Below are positions 38,520-38,540 of a DNA stretch of 38,540 nt, piece after piece. The DNA lies in IMG/VR virus record IMGVR_UViG_3300034374_006526, positions 1 to 38,540 of that record. One strand, given 5' to 3'. The notes beneath the pieces were generated by a model that worked only from the letters and a program-made list of their open reading frames with translations, was not told the DNA's origin and ran no database searches. The position numbers and the translations under genes are program-made. This stretch comes from a virus. The stretch's first letter is position 1; the number at the start of each line of letters is the position of its first letter.

Positions 38520-38540
38520 ATTTTTACTATTTCTTTTAAA

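Noticed and set aside
1-38540. tRNA genes, insertion sequences or phage integration functions
   Set aside because: No cloverleaf-like sequence, transposase, integrase or attachment repeat was recognised by eye. A tRNA scan was not possible here.

Overview
The window reads as part of a large AT-rich (about 30% GC) tailed-phage genome of the T4-like contractile-tail type, almost certainly infecting a member of the Bacteroidota. The phage assignment rests on a recognisable T4-style tail sheath, tail tube, gp26-like protein, tape measure and baseplate genes, next to gp32-, UvsX-, RNase H- and gp41-like replication proteins. The host assignment rests on three TTG-N20-TAnnTTTG promoters, A-rich leaders without Shine-Dalgarno sites, and a small Cys-rich protein of a type common in Bacteroidota. 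Every gene but one lies on the + strand.

Layout. 1-3069: a beta-helix virion protein, a small SET-domain protein and a 52-residue minus-strand protein with an operator-like repeat cluster. 3070-8709: tail sheath and tail tube, with a set of small accessory proteins between them, including a HAD-type hydrolase and a small membrane protein that has its own host-type promoter. 8803-15881: five accessory proteins of no clear family except one with MORN repeats. 15944-29262: gp26-like tail-assembly/baseplate protein with a probable frameshifted extension, a coiled protein, the tape measure, a 1178-residue baseplate protein with an OmpA-like segment, a LysM/gp53-like protein, and a 1846-residue hub protein with a degenerate GH19-like tail. 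29298-31257: two unknown proteins, then two small or acidic proteins that may belong to head assembly. 31376-38465: replication and nucleotide genes: ssDNA-binding protein, recombinase, 5' nuclease, unknown, replicative helicase, class II ribonucleotide reductase and a Cys-rich partner candidate, closed by a strong terminator.

The most notable signal is that eight otherwise unrelated proteins share one of two short N-terminal modules (an LTES-D/Q type and an EEI-R-KSLF-E-RLYGN type), each ending at an (I/L)-x-E tripeptide. That tripeptide is the recognition rule of T4-type prohead protease, so I infer a sorting tag for a set of proteins packaged in the virion. A second signal is the octamer ATATTTAT, found once just upstream of eleven genes, nearly all structural or accessory, and absent from the replication genes. 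It is a good candidate for the phage late promoter. A third is a 59-codon reading frame without its own start after the gp26-like gene, preceded by an unusually G-rich stem-loop, which points to programmed frameshifting just before the tape measure.
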